Source of the DNA: Pseudomonadota bacterium
GTDB taxonomy: Bacteria > Pseudomonadota > Alphaproteobacteria > Rhizobiales > Tepidamorphaceae
NCBI GenBank assembly: GCA_023435545.1
Contig: JAEYRQ010000092.1
Span: 1 to 5,127 of the forward strand
Length of the DNA: 5,127 nucleotides
Direction of reading: 5' to 3'
Translations under genes and position numbers: made by a program
In this document: positions 1 through 5,127 of the stretch, in pieces
Layout: every line of letters begins with the position of its first letter
Position numbering within the stretch: position 1 is the first letter of the stretch
Notes under the pieces: generated by a model
The model's input: only the letters and a program-made list of their open reading frames with translations
Told to the model about the DNA's origin: nothing
The model's database searches: none

Positions 1-1265
1 GCCTCGACCGCATCGGGGAACTTGGCCGGATGCGCCGTCGACAGCGTGACCATCGGCGTCGCTGCGGCGCGCGGCGCCCGGCGCGCGGCGGCGATCCCGA
101 TGGCCGTGTGCGGATCGGCGAGGTAGCCGGCCGACTTCAGCATCCCACCCATGGTGGCGGCGCAGTCATCCTCGTCGACCCTGACGGCGGCGAAGACATC
201 CCCGATCGCGGCAAGCGTCGCCGGATCGATGGTGAAGGATCCGGACTGCCTGAGGCTCGCCATCCAGCGCCCGACGGCATCGCTGTCGCGGCCGGATGCC
301 TCGAACAGGCGCCGCTCGAAGTTGCTCGACACCTGGATGTCCATGCTCGGGCTCGAGGTCGGGATCACCGAGCGCACCTCGTAGCGGCCGTCGGCGAGCG
401 CACGGGCCAGAATGTCGTTGACATTGGTCGCAACCACCAGCCGCTCGACCGGCAGCCCCATGCGGCGCGCCACCCATCCGGCGAAGATGTCGCCGAAATT
501 GCCCGTCGGCACCGTGAAGCTGACCGGGCGATGCGGCGCGCCGAGCGCCACGGCCGAGGTGAAGTAGTAGACCACCTGCGCGACGATGCGGGCCCAGTTG
601 ATCGAATTCACCCCCGACAGCGCCACCCGGCGGCGGAACGCCTCGTCGGCGAACATGCCCTTCACGATCGCCTGGCAGTCGTCGAAGGTACCCTCCACGG
701 CGATTGCATGGACATTGTCCTCTGCCGGCGTCGTCATCTGCCGGCGCTGGACGTCGCTCACCCGCCCATGCGGATAGAGGATGAAGACGTCGACGCGCTC
801 GCGGACGCGGAACGCCTCGATCGCCGCGCCGCCGGTGTCGCCGGAGGTGGCGCCGACGATGGTGGCGCGCCCGCCGCGCTCGGCCAGGAGGTGATCCATC
901 AGCCGCGCCAGCAGCAGCATGGCCACGTCCTTGAAGGCGAGCGTCGGCCCGTGCGACAGCTCCAGCACGAAATCGTTCGGGGCGATTTGCACGAGCGGCG
1001 CAACCGAGGGGTGGCGGAACTGGGCGTAGGCGTCTCCGATCATGGCGCGGAGCGCGGCGGGCTCGATCGCGCCGCCGACGAAGGGTGAGATCACCCGCTC
1101 GGCGGCTTCCGCGTAGCTGAGGCCCGCCAGGCCAGCGATCGCGTCACCGTCGAGCTGTGGCCAAGTCTCGGGCACGTACAGCCCGCCGTCAGCCGCCAGG
1201 CCCGCCAACATCGCCTCGGCGAAGTCCGGTGCGGACGCCTGCCCGCGGGTGCTCACATATCTCAC
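1..1265 (-). CDS. thrC: Threonine synthase, 3'-partial
   Basis: PLP-dependent enzyme that converts O-phospho-L-homoserine to L-threonine and phosphate, the last step of threonine synthesis, in the cytoplasm. 421 complete codons are visible and the reading frame is open to the left edge; the family is usually about 460-470 residues, so roughly 40-50 are missing. Motifs: N-terminal RYVSTRGQA (2-10) and GLAADGGLYVPE (22-33); LELSHGPTLAFKDVAM (101-116) with the PLP Schiff-base lysine K112; ATSGDTGGAA (139-148); SGVNSINWARIVAQ (217-230); the phosphate-loop PTGNFGD (253-259); and LSTAHPAKF (408-416). The length and STRG start place it in the bacterial and yeast class rather than the shorter plant-like class. 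The start is GTG at 1265, chosen because it gives M-R-Y-V-S-T-R-G as in the family; a GGA 8 nt upstream and a GAGGA 13 nt upstream are the ribosome-site candidates. It shares no pathway with the oxidase genes. Confidence 0.97.
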   Translation of the reverse strand, partial: MRYVSTRGQASAPDFAEAMLAGLAADGGLYVPETWPQLDGDAIAGLAGLSYAEAAERVISPFVGGAIEPAALRAMIGDAYAQFRHPSVAPLVQIAPNDFVLELSHGPTLAFKDVAMLLLARLMDHLLAERGGRATIVGATSGDTGGAAIEAFRVRERVDVFILYPHGRVSDVQRRQMTTPAEDNVHAIAVEGTFDDCQAIVKGMFADEAFRRRVALSGVNSINWARIVAQVVYYFTSAVALGAPHRPVSFTVPTGNFGDIFAGWVARRMGLPVERLVVATNVNDILARALADGRYEVRSVIPTSSPSMDIQVSSNFERRLFEASGRDSDAVGRWMASLRQSGSFTIDPATLAAIGDVFAAVRVDEDDCAATMGGMLKSAGYLADPHTAIGIAAARRAPRAAATPMVTLSTAHPAKFPDAVE

Positions 1266-1334
1266 TTCGACCGTCCGATCCTCACTGCCCGGCCCTTGCT
1301 GTCCGATCACGCGCCTGCGCCGGTCCGGCGGACC
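1266..1334 (-). other. 69-nt gap between SURF1 and thrC with small repeats
   Basis: The largest non-coding gap in the window. Next to the SURF1 stop it holds overlapping short palindromes on the plus strand, GCCGGTCCGGC (1319-1329) and GGTCC-GGC-GGACC (1322-1334), with no U-tract on either strand. GTCCGATC occurs twice in the same orientation (1273-1280 and 1301-1308). I see no convincing terminator or sigma-70 promoter, so thrC may be read from the cluster or from a promoter I cannot recognise. Confidence 0.4.
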
Positions 1335-2114
1335 CTATTGCCGCACGGAACCCGCCGCAAGGCCGCGCGCCCGCCGGACCTGGCTCCAGGCCCAGGCCAG
1401 ATAGACCCCGACGAGCGCGGCCGCCAGCCCGAACCAGGTGACCGCATAGCCCAGATGATCGTTGCGGAAGGCAACGCGGGTCGCGCCGCCCTGCGGCAGG
1501 CCGCCGGGATTGGGCGTCGCATCGGCATCGACGAAGAACGGCGCGGCCCGCTCGATCCCCTCCGCCGCTGCGATCGCCAGCGGATCGCGGACATACCAGG
1601 TGCGGGAGCCGGGCTTGTTGTCGGGCGTAAAGATGTTCCCTTCCTCCGGCAGGCGCATCAGCCCGGTGATCTCGACCTCGCCCTCCACCTGCGCCCCGGC
1701 ACGCGTCGCGGGATCGCGGAACTCGTAGGGAACGAAGCCGCGATTGACGAGAACGGCGGTACCGTCCTCGAGCATCAGCGGCGTCATCACCCACCAGCCG
1801 GGACCGGAGACGTCAAACCGCTCGTCCTGCAGCGAGGTGAAGACCTGCACCTCCCGGTCGTGGTCGAAGCGGCCGGCGAGCATCACCTTGCGGTATTCAT
1901 CGCTGTCGCGGGCGAGCGCCGGCCACTCGGCCTCCGGTGGCAGCGGCACGGCGGGTGCTTGCGACCGGGTCTCGACCATCGCGACCAGGCCCTGCTTCCA
2001 GGCCAACCGCTGAAGCTGCCAGGTGCCGAGCCCGCACAGGATCACCGTTCCCAAAATAGTCAGAACGCCGGCAATCACCACCGACCGCGGAACCGCTCTC
2101 GGCTGCGTCCCCAT
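1335..2114 (-). CDS. SURF1 family cytochrome oxidase biogenesis protein
   Basis: SURF1 (Shy1) family inner-membrane protein that assists heme a insertion into oxidase subunit I; bacterial SURF1 proteins have been reported to bind heme a. The 259 residues fit the family. Order: first membrane span (about 11-30) running into LGTWQLQRLAWK (29-40); EYRKVMLAGRFDHDREV (73-89); periplasmic core with GPGWWVMTPLMLEDGTAVLV (104-123) followed by NRGFVP; LPEEGNIFTPDNKPGSRTWY (155-174) followed by VRD; and FRNDHLGYAVTWFGLA (216-231) entering the second span (about 222-243). H220 in the NDHL motif is the conserved histidine linked to heme binding in this family. It starts at the ATG at 2114, 5 nt after the DUF983 stop, with a GAGGG only 2 nt from the ATG, so coupling to the upstream gene is likely. 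It ends in TAG. Some annotators use surf1 or shy1 as the symbol. Confidence 0.96.
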   Translation of the reverse strand: MGTQPRAVPRSVVIAGVLTILGTVILCGLGTWQLQRLAWKQGLVAMVETRSQAPAVPLPPEAEWPALARDSDEYRKVMLAGRFDHDREVQVFTSLQDERFDVSGPGWWVMTPLMLEDGTAVLVNRGFVPYEFRDPATRAGAQVEGEVEITGLMRLPEEGNIFTPDNKPGSRTWYVRDPLAIAAAEGIERAAPFFVDADATPNPGGLPQGGATRVAFRNDHLGYAVTWFGLAAALVGVYLAWAWSQVRRARGLAAGSVRQ

Positions 2115-2119
2115 GGCCC

Positions 2120-2497
2120 TCAGCCGCCCGACCGATGCTCGGCGGCCTTGCGCTGGTACTGGACGGCGATCATCAGCCCCTTGAGCGGCCGCAGCAGCCC
2201 GAGCGACAGCAACAACGTCGCTGGCCCCCAGAGCACGATGTGCACCCAGTAGGCGGGCTGCCAGGTGAACTCGACGAAAAATGCCCCGCCGACGACGATG
2301 ACGCCGACGATGAAGATCACGAACACCGCCGGTCCGTCACCTGAATCGATGAATGAATAATCGAGGCCGCAATTGGTGCAGCGCGGCGCGGTGGCGAGGA
2401 ATCCCGCAAACAGCCGTCCCTCGCCGCAGCGTGGACATCGCCCGGCCAGACCTGTCGCCAGCGCAGACCGCGGCGAATAGACCTCGTACTCGTTCAT
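2120..2497 (-). CDS. DUF983 family zinc-ribbon membrane protein
   Basis: A 125-residue protein of the DUF983 family, often found beside subunit III genes in alphaproteobacterial oxidase clusters. Order: N-terminal SPRSALATGLAGR, then a four-cysteine zinc-ribbon-like module, CPRCGEGRLF (C21, C24) and CTNCGLDY (C40, C43), then SFIDSGDGPAVF and two hydrophobic spans (about 56-75 and 83-105), and a basic tail. The metal module would sit next to the membrane, probably on the cytoplasmic side. I know of no established biochemical function; a role in oxidase assembly or metal handling is inference from context and cysteines. The ATG at 2497 is preferred. A TTG at 2506 in frame would add three residues but lies in the U-tract of a terminator-like hairpin. 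Neither start has a clear Shine-Dalgarno, unlike most genes here. The stop is 5 nt before SURF1. Confidence 0.9.
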   Translation of the reverse strand: MNEYEVYSPRSALATGLAGRCPRCGEGRLFAGFLATAPRCTNCGLDYSFIDSGDGPAVFVIFIVGVIVVGGAFFVEFTWQPAYWVHIVLWGPATLLLSLGLLRPLKGLMIAVQYQRKAAEHRSGG

Positions 2498-2504
2498 CTC
2501 TGGC

Positions 2505-2527
2505 AAAAGGGCGGCCAGCGGCCGCCC
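2505..2527 (-). terminator. Terminator-like hairpin with short U-tract after ctaE
   Basis: The minus strand reads GGGCGGCC, loop GCT, GGCCGCCC, TTTT: a perfect 8-bp all-GC stem (2527-2520 with 2516-2509), a 3-nt loop and four U residues (2508-2505). Three more G residues upstream of the stem could form G-U pairs with the U-tract. This is the shape of a rho-independent terminator, though the U-tract is short. It follows the ctaE stop by 30 nt and lies just ahead of the DUF983 gene, so it may act as a partial terminator or attenuator for DUF983, SURF1 and possibly thrC. Confidence 0.55.
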
Positions 2528-2557
2528 CCCGATTCTCTGGTGGTGCGCCCGCGGGCG

Positions 2558-3394
2558 TCAGTAAACCTCGTGGGTTCCTGCGCCCCAGACATATATGGCG
2601 GCGAACAGGAACAGCCAGACCACGTCGACGAAGTGCCAGTACCAGGCGGCAGCCTCGAAGCCGAAATGATGGTCCGGCTTGAAGTGGCCCGCATAGACGC
2701 GGAACAGGCAGACGATCAGGAAGATCGTGCCGATCAGCACGTGCGCGCCGTGGAAGCCGGTCGCCATGAAGAAGGTGGCACCATAGATGTGCCCGCTGAA
2801 GGCGAACTCGGCGTGGGTATATTCGAAGATCTGCACCATCGTGAACAGCACGCCCAGGATGACCGTGCAGATCAGTCCCCACTTCACGCCGTTGCGGTCG
2901 CCATGCAGCAGTGCATGGTGAGCCCAGGTCACCGTCGTGCCAGAGGTCAGCAGGATCAGCGTGTTGAGCAGCGGCAGGTGCCAGGGATCGAAGGTCTCGA
3001 CGCCCGTCGGCGGCCAGACGCCGCCGGTGGCCTCGGCGCGGGAATACTGGATGGCCTCGCCCGGCCACAGCGCCACGTCGAAATAGGCCCAGAACCAGGC
3101 GACGAAGAACATCACCTCCGAGGCGATGAACAGGATCATCCCGTAGCGCAGGTGGATCTGCACCACCGGCGTGTGATGTCCGCCGTGCTCGGCTTCGTTG
3201 ATGACGTCCCGCCACCACGAGATCATGGTGTAGAAGATGCCGAGCATGCCGACGATGAGCACCCACGGCCCCATGTCGTGCATGAACATGACCATGCCCG
3301 TCGCCGCGACGAAGCCCGAGACGGCGCCGACGAACGGCCAGGGGCTCGGGTCGACAAGATGGTAGTCGTGGTTCTTAGCGTGGGCGTCCGCCAT
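2558..3394 (-). CDS. ctaE: Cytochrome c oxidase subunit III (aa3-type)
   Basis: Structural subunit III of the heme-copper oxidase in the inner membrane; it contains no metal centre and stabilises the catalytic subunit I. It has 278 residues, a little over the roughly 260-275 usual in the family. Visible: N-terminal [16 protein letters not shown] (9-24), WWRDV (60-64), [20 protein letters not shown] (73-92) followed at once by EVMFF with the conserved membrane-buried E93, AWFWAYF (99-105), and the C-terminal signature [14 protein letters not shown] (251-264). The hydrophobic spans fit the seven-helix form. The ATG at 3394 is chosen because [20 protein letters not shown] matches the family N-terminus. 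The same frame extends upstream to a TTG at 3454, but that adds 20 arginine-rich residues unlike the family. The gene lies 63 nt after ctaG, and a terminator-like hairpin follows its stop. Nothing suggests damage or transfer. Confidence 0.98.
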   Translation of the reverse strand: MADAHAKNHDYHLVDPSPWPFVGAVSGFVAATGMVMFMHDMGPWVLIVGMLGIFYTMISWWRDVINEAEHGGHHTPVVQIHLRYGMILFIASEVMFFVAWFWAYFDVALWPGEAIQYSRAEATGGVWPPTGVETFDPWHLPLLNTLILLTSGTTVTWAHHALLHGDRNGVKWGLICTVILGVLFTMVQIFEYTHAEFAFSGHIYGATFFMATGFHGAHVLIGTIFLIVCLFRVYAGHFKPDHHFGFEAAAWYWHFVDVVWLFLFAAIYVWGAGTHEVY

Positions 3395-3398
3395 GGTT

Positions 3399-3410
3399 CC
3401 TCGTCCCCTC
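3399..3410 (-). promoter_or_regulatory. Ribosome binding site region of ctaE (GAGGGG and GAGG)
   Basis: Two purine-rich boxes precede the ATG at 3394: GAGG at 3402-3399, 4 nt from the start, and GAGGGG at 3410-3405, 10 nt from it. Either could pair with 16S rRNA. They support the start at 3394 over the upstream TTG at 3454. Confidence 0.55.
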
Positions 3411-3417
3411 GTCAGGT

Positions 3418-3482
3418 CGCGCCAGGGATTAGCGCGGCCCCGTCTGCCTATCAAGTCTTACAGCCGTCCCGTCCCTGGCGCG
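3418..3482 (-). repeat. 11-bp perfect inverted repeat across the ctaG/ctaE junction
   Basis: On the plus strand, CGCGCCAGGGA (3418-3428) and TCCCTGGCGCG (3472-3482) are exact reverse complements, 43 nt apart. In the minus-strand transcript the first arm lies in the last ctaG codons and the second just before the ctaE ribosome binding boxes, enclosing the ctaG stop. A short inner CGGC/GCCG pairing is also possible. No U-tract follows, so an intrinsic terminator is unlikely. An mRNA-stability or translation-control hairpin is possible; function is inference. Confidence 0.6.
3426..3454 (-). promoter_or_regulatory. Weak candidate promoter upstream of ctaE
   Basis: TTGATA (3454-3449) matches 5 of 6 bases of the sigma-70 -35 consensus and is followed after exactly 17 nt by TAATCC (3431-3426). 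The latter is a poor -10, with only its first two bases matching. It lies in one of the larger intercistronic gaps of the cluster. It could give ctaE extra transcription but is easily a chance match. Confidence 0.15.
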
Positions 3483-4090
3483 TCCCGGTCGTCGGGCGCG
3501 GCCGCGTGCGGCTTGTCCACCTCCTGCCCGTCCCGCACCGGATAGAAGGTGTAGGACAGAGTGATCTCGCCGATGCCGCGGGCGTTCTTGTCCTCGACGA
3601 TCGCCGGGTCGACGAAGAACACCACGGGCATCTCGACATCCTCACCGGCCGCCAGCGGCTGCTCGGTGAAGCAGAAGCACTCGATCTTGTTGAAGTAGAT
3701 CCCCGCCGCGGGCGGCGAGACGTTGAACGTCGAGGTGCCGACCGTCGGTCCCTCGCCAAGATTGCGGGCAAGGTATGCCAGCTGGCCCGTTTCTCCGATG
3801 CGCAGCGTCATCGTCCTGCGCTCGGGGCGGAAGCTCCAGGGCAGGTTGCCGGCGACGTTGGAATCGAAGCGCACTGTGATCGTGCGGTCGAGGACGGTAT
3901 CGGAGGCCGCCTCGGCGCGCTGCGTGGTGCCGCCGTATCCGGTCACCTGGCAGAACAGGCGATACAGCGGAACCGCTGCGTAGGCCATGCCGACCATGCC
4001 GACCACCACGACGGCAAGCGAGATCGCCACGCGGGTGTTGTCCGCGCGGCCCGGCGTTGTCTGCCGCTGATCGTTCGAGGTTTGCGTCAT
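3458..4090 (-). CDS. ctaG: Cytochrome c oxidase assembly protein CtaG (Cox11), CuB copper chaperone
   Basis: A Cox11-family copper protein, membrane-anchored with a periplasmic domain, needed to form the CuB centre in oxidase subunit I. The 210 residues match the family's usual length of about 200. Order of features: short polar cytoplasmic N-terminus (1-20); one membrane anchor (about 21-40); the conserved AAVPLYRLFCQVTGYGGTTQ (38-57) with C47; the periplasmic beta-rich domain; and the copper-binding CFCF motif with C138 and C140 in YFNKIECFCFTEQPL (132-146). All three family cysteines are present, so the protein looks functional. The C-terminal tail after about residue 195 is short, polar and not conserved. 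The ATG at 4090 has a near-ideal Shine-Dalgarno that starts on the last base of the coxF stop codon, so expression is probably coupled to coxF. The last codons form one arm of an 11-bp inverted repeat shared with the ctaE leader. Confidence 0.98.
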   Translation of the reverse strand: MTQTSNDQRQTTPGRADNTRVAISLAVVVVGMVGMAYAAVPLYRLFCQVTGYGGTTQRAEAASDTVLDRTITVRFDSNVAGNLPWSFRPERRTMTLRIGETGQLAYLARNLGEGPTVGTSTFNVSPPAAGIYFNKIECFCFTEQPLAAGEDVEMPVVFFVDPAIVEDKNARGIGEITLSYTFYPVRDGQEVDKPHAAAPDDRDAPGTGRL

Positions 4091-4094
4091 CGCG

Positions 4095-4101
4095 CCCTCC
4101 T
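4095..4101 (-). promoter_or_regulatory. Strong ribosome binding site of ctaG (AGGAGGG)
   Basis: AGGAGGG begins on the final A of the coxF TGA stop and ends 4 nt before the ctaG ATG. It is the best Shine-Dalgarno match I found in the window and it fixes the ctaG start. Confidence 0.75.
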
Positions 4102-4268
4102 CAGATCGGTCTCTGCAGCACGCCCGGCCCGAGTCGGACGAGCGTGACCAGGTAGAACAGCACCACGAGACCGGCGAGCGCCAGCCCGATGGCGATGGAG
4201 CGGCGGCGGCGGCGGCGCTTCTGCTCCTCGGTCAGGACAATTCCCTCTTCGGGTTTGTCGCCGGGCAT
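4101..4268 (-). CDS. coxF: CoxF-like small single-pass membrane protein of the oxidase cluster
   Basis: A 55-residue protein beginning [20 protein letters not shown] and ending [10 protein letters not shown]. It has an acidic N-terminus, a run of six arginines (R18-R23), one hydrophobic span (about I25-V44) and a short tail. The arginine run before the span predicts the N-terminus in the cytoplasm and the tail in the periplasm. Small proteins with this plan (TxEQKRRR, one membrane span, KLGPGVL-type ending) are annotated CoxF in alphaproteobacterial clusters between ctaB and ctaG, which is its position here. The exact biochemical role is unclear; a part in oxidase assembly is inferred from context. 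Start choice: the ATG at 4268 has a GGAG 8 nt upstream. The ATG at 4272 is in another frame and only 4 nt from that GGAG; its 61-residue product is arginine-rich and runs into ctaG. The six arginines are all CGC, forming a triplet repeat. Confidence 0.86.
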   Translation of the reverse strand: MPGDKPEEGIVLTEEQKRRRRRRSIAIGLALAGLVVLFYLVTLVRLGPGVLQRPI

Positions 4269-4271
4269 CCA

Positions 4272-5127
4272 TCAGGCTCCGAACCCGGGCAGGCCCGCGA
4301 GCCGCTCGGCCAGCAGCGCCGCGAACAGGGCGAACAGATAGAGGATCGAGAATGCGAACAGGCGCTTGGCGACTGGGCCGATCGCCTGTCCGCTCCCGGA
4401 CTTCAGCCTCCAGGCGAGGTGGAGAAACACCGCGCCCAGCGAGGTGGAGACGACAAGATAGAGCCAGCCGGCAAAGCCCAGCGCAGCCGGGGCGAGGCCG
4501 AGCGCCACCAGGATCAGCGAATAGACGAAGATCTGCCGGCGGGTCTCGTCGACGCCAGCCACCACGGGGAGCATTGGAACGCCGACCCGGGCGTAATCAC
4601 CCGAGCGCACAAGCGCCAGCGCCCAGAAGTGCGGTGGCGTCCAGAAGAAGATGATCGCGAACAGGACCAGCGGCTCGAGCGAGATCCCGCCCGTCGCCGC
4701 CGCCCAGGCGATCACCGGCGGGAAGGCGCCGGCAGCGCCGCCGATGACGATGTTGTGCGGCGTCGAGCGCTTCAGCCACATCGTGTACACGACGGCGTAG
4801 AAGAAAATGGTGAAGGCCAGCAGTCCGGCCGCCAGCCAGTTGGTCGCCAACCCCAGCACCACGACCGAGAAGGCCGAGAGGACGAGCCCGAAGGACAGTG
4901 CCTCGGTCGGCTCGACATTGCCGGCGGGGATCGGCCGCTCGCGGGTGCGGGCCATCACCCGGTCGATGTCGGCGTCGTACCACATGTTCAGCGCCCCGGC
5001 CGCGCCGGCGCCAACAGCGATCGCCAGGATCGTCGCGAAGGCGATGACGGGGTGCGGCACCGCGGGTGCGATCGCCAGGCCCACGACCGCCGTGAACACC
5101 ACCAGCGACATCACCCTGGGCTTCAAG
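4272..5127 (-). CDS. ctaB: Protoheme IX farnesyltransferase (heme o synthase), 5'-partial
   Basis: UbiA-family membrane prenyltransferase that transfers a farnesyl group to the vinyl side chain of heme b, giving heme o, the precursor of heme a for the aa3 oxidase. Visible: 284 codons plus a TGA stop. The fragment opens with [12 protein letters not shown], normally found about 20-30 residues into the family, so the true start lies beyond the right edge and the leading TTG is only a window-edge codon. The polyprenyl-diphosphate/Mg-binding motif NMWYDADID (N47, D51, D55 of the fragment) is followed by [10 protein letters not shown]. Further conserved segments are [20 protein letters not shown] (about 119-138), [13 protein letters not shown] (160-172) and [12 protein letters not shown] (176-187). 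Several hydrophobic spans fit a polytopic inner-membrane protein. It is the first visible gene of the cluster and ends 3 nt before coxF, suggesting translational coupling. The motifs separate it from other UbiA enzymes such as UbiA itself. Confidence 0.97.
   Translation of the reverse strand, partial: LKPRVMSLVVFTAVVGLAIAPAVPHPVIAFATILAIAVGAGAAGALNMWYDADIDRVMARTRERPIPAGNVEPTEALSFGLVLSAFSVVVLGLATNWLAAGLLAFTIFFYAVVYTMWLKRSTPHNIVIGGAAGAFPPVIAWAAATGGISLEPLVLFAIIFFWTPPHFWALALVRSGDYARVGVPMLPVVAGVDETRRQIFVYSLILVALGLAPAALGFAGWLYLVVSTSLGAVFLHLAWRLKSGSGQAIGPVAKRLFAFSILYLFALFAALLAERLAGLPGFGA
4277..4280 (-). promoter_or_regulatory. Ribosome binding site of coxF (GGAG)
   Basis: GGAG lies inside the last codons of ctaB, 8 nt from the ATG at 4268 and only 4 nt from the out-of-frame ATG at 4272. 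The spacing decides the coxF start and implies that ribosomes finishing ctaB can reinitiate on coxF. Confidence 0.6.

Noticed and set aside
66..90. An 11-bp direct repeat GGCGCGCGGCG (66-76 and 80-90) within thrC
   Set aside because: It encodes an Ala/Arg stretch in a GC-rich codon context; the reading frame is intact and composition alone explains it.
30..1088. A 352-codon open frame on the plus strand, antisense to thrC
   Set aside because: Composition is low-complexity Arg/His/Ala/Gly with no motif, while the opposite strand encodes threonine synthase with all key motifs.
1319..1334. Short palindromes after the SURF1 stop as a terminator
   Set aside because: The stems are only about 5 bp and no U-tract follows on either strand.
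1296..2252. A 318-codon open frame on the plus strand, antisense to SURF1 and part of DUF983
   Set aside because: It crosses the boundary of two convincing minus-strand genes, has shadow-type composition and no recognisable domain.
2337..3266. A 309-codon minus-strand frame overlapping ctaE
   Set aside because: It is an out-of-frame reading of subunit III that runs into the DUF983 gene, with Arg-rich shadow composition.
3395..3454. A 20-residue N-terminal extension of ctaE from a TTG at 3454
   Set aside because: The extra residues are arginine-rich and unlike subunit III; the ATG at 3394 has nearby purine-rich ribosome boxes and the family N-terminus.
2540..4147. A 535-codon open frame on the plus strand, antisense to ctaE and ctaG
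   Set aside because: It is rich in R, H, D, E, G and A with no recognisable domain, and lies opposite two unmistakable conserved genes. Long antisense frames are expected from GC-biased third positions.
4087..4272. A 61-codon minus-strand frame starting on the ctaB stop
   Set aside because: Its ATG is too close to the GGAG, its product lacks a membrane span and is Arg/Pro-rich, and it conflicts with the coxF frame that has family-like features.
1..5127. A novel defence, mobile or accessory system in this window
   Set aside because: All genes belong to a known core respiratory cluster plus threonine synthesis. I see no transposase, integrase, attachment repeats, CRISPR spacing or compositional break.

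Overview
This is a 5.1 kb, GC-rich stretch in which every gene lies on the minus strand. It reads, right to left, as the downstream part of an alphaproteobacterial aa3-type cytochrome c oxidase gene cluster followed by threonine synthase: ctaB (heme o synthase, 5' end beyond the right edge), coxF, ctaG (Cox11), ctaE (oxidase subunit III), a DUF983 zinc-ribbon membrane protein, SURF1, and thrC (3' end beyond the left edge). The gene order, the protein motifs and the GC-rich codon use (third positions mostly G or C) point to an alphaproteobacterium. I cannot name the genus from sequence alone. The subunit I and II genes (ctaD, ctaC) usually precede ctaB in such clusters and would be expected just off the right edge.

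Layout: 5127-4272 ctaB; 4268-4101 coxF, 3 nt after ctaB; 4090-3458 ctaG, 10 nt after coxF; a 63 nt gap; 3394-2558 ctaE; a 60 nt gap with a terminator-like hairpin; 2497-2120 DUF983; 2114-1335 SURF1, 5 nt after DUF983; a 69 nt gap; 1265-1 thrC from a GTG start. There is no gene-free stretch above 70 nt, and I see no RNA gene, mobile element, CRISPR array or plus-strand gene.

How the genes fit together: CtaB farnesylates heme b to heme o, the precursor of heme a. SURF1 helps place heme a in subunit I. CtaG delivers copper for the CuB site of subunit I. CtaE is a structural subunit. CoxF and the DUF983 protein are small conserved members of these clusters without an established biochemical role that I can cite. 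ThrC is a housekeeping amino-acid enzyme that shares the strand but not the pathway.

The content is largely ordinary and I found no convincing new system. The observations most worth a second look are in the intercistronic gaps: a perfect 11-bp inverted repeat bracketing the ctaG stop codon and the ctaE leader, and a GC-rich hairpin with a U-tract directly ahead of the DUF983 start, whose gene lacks a clear ribosome binding site.
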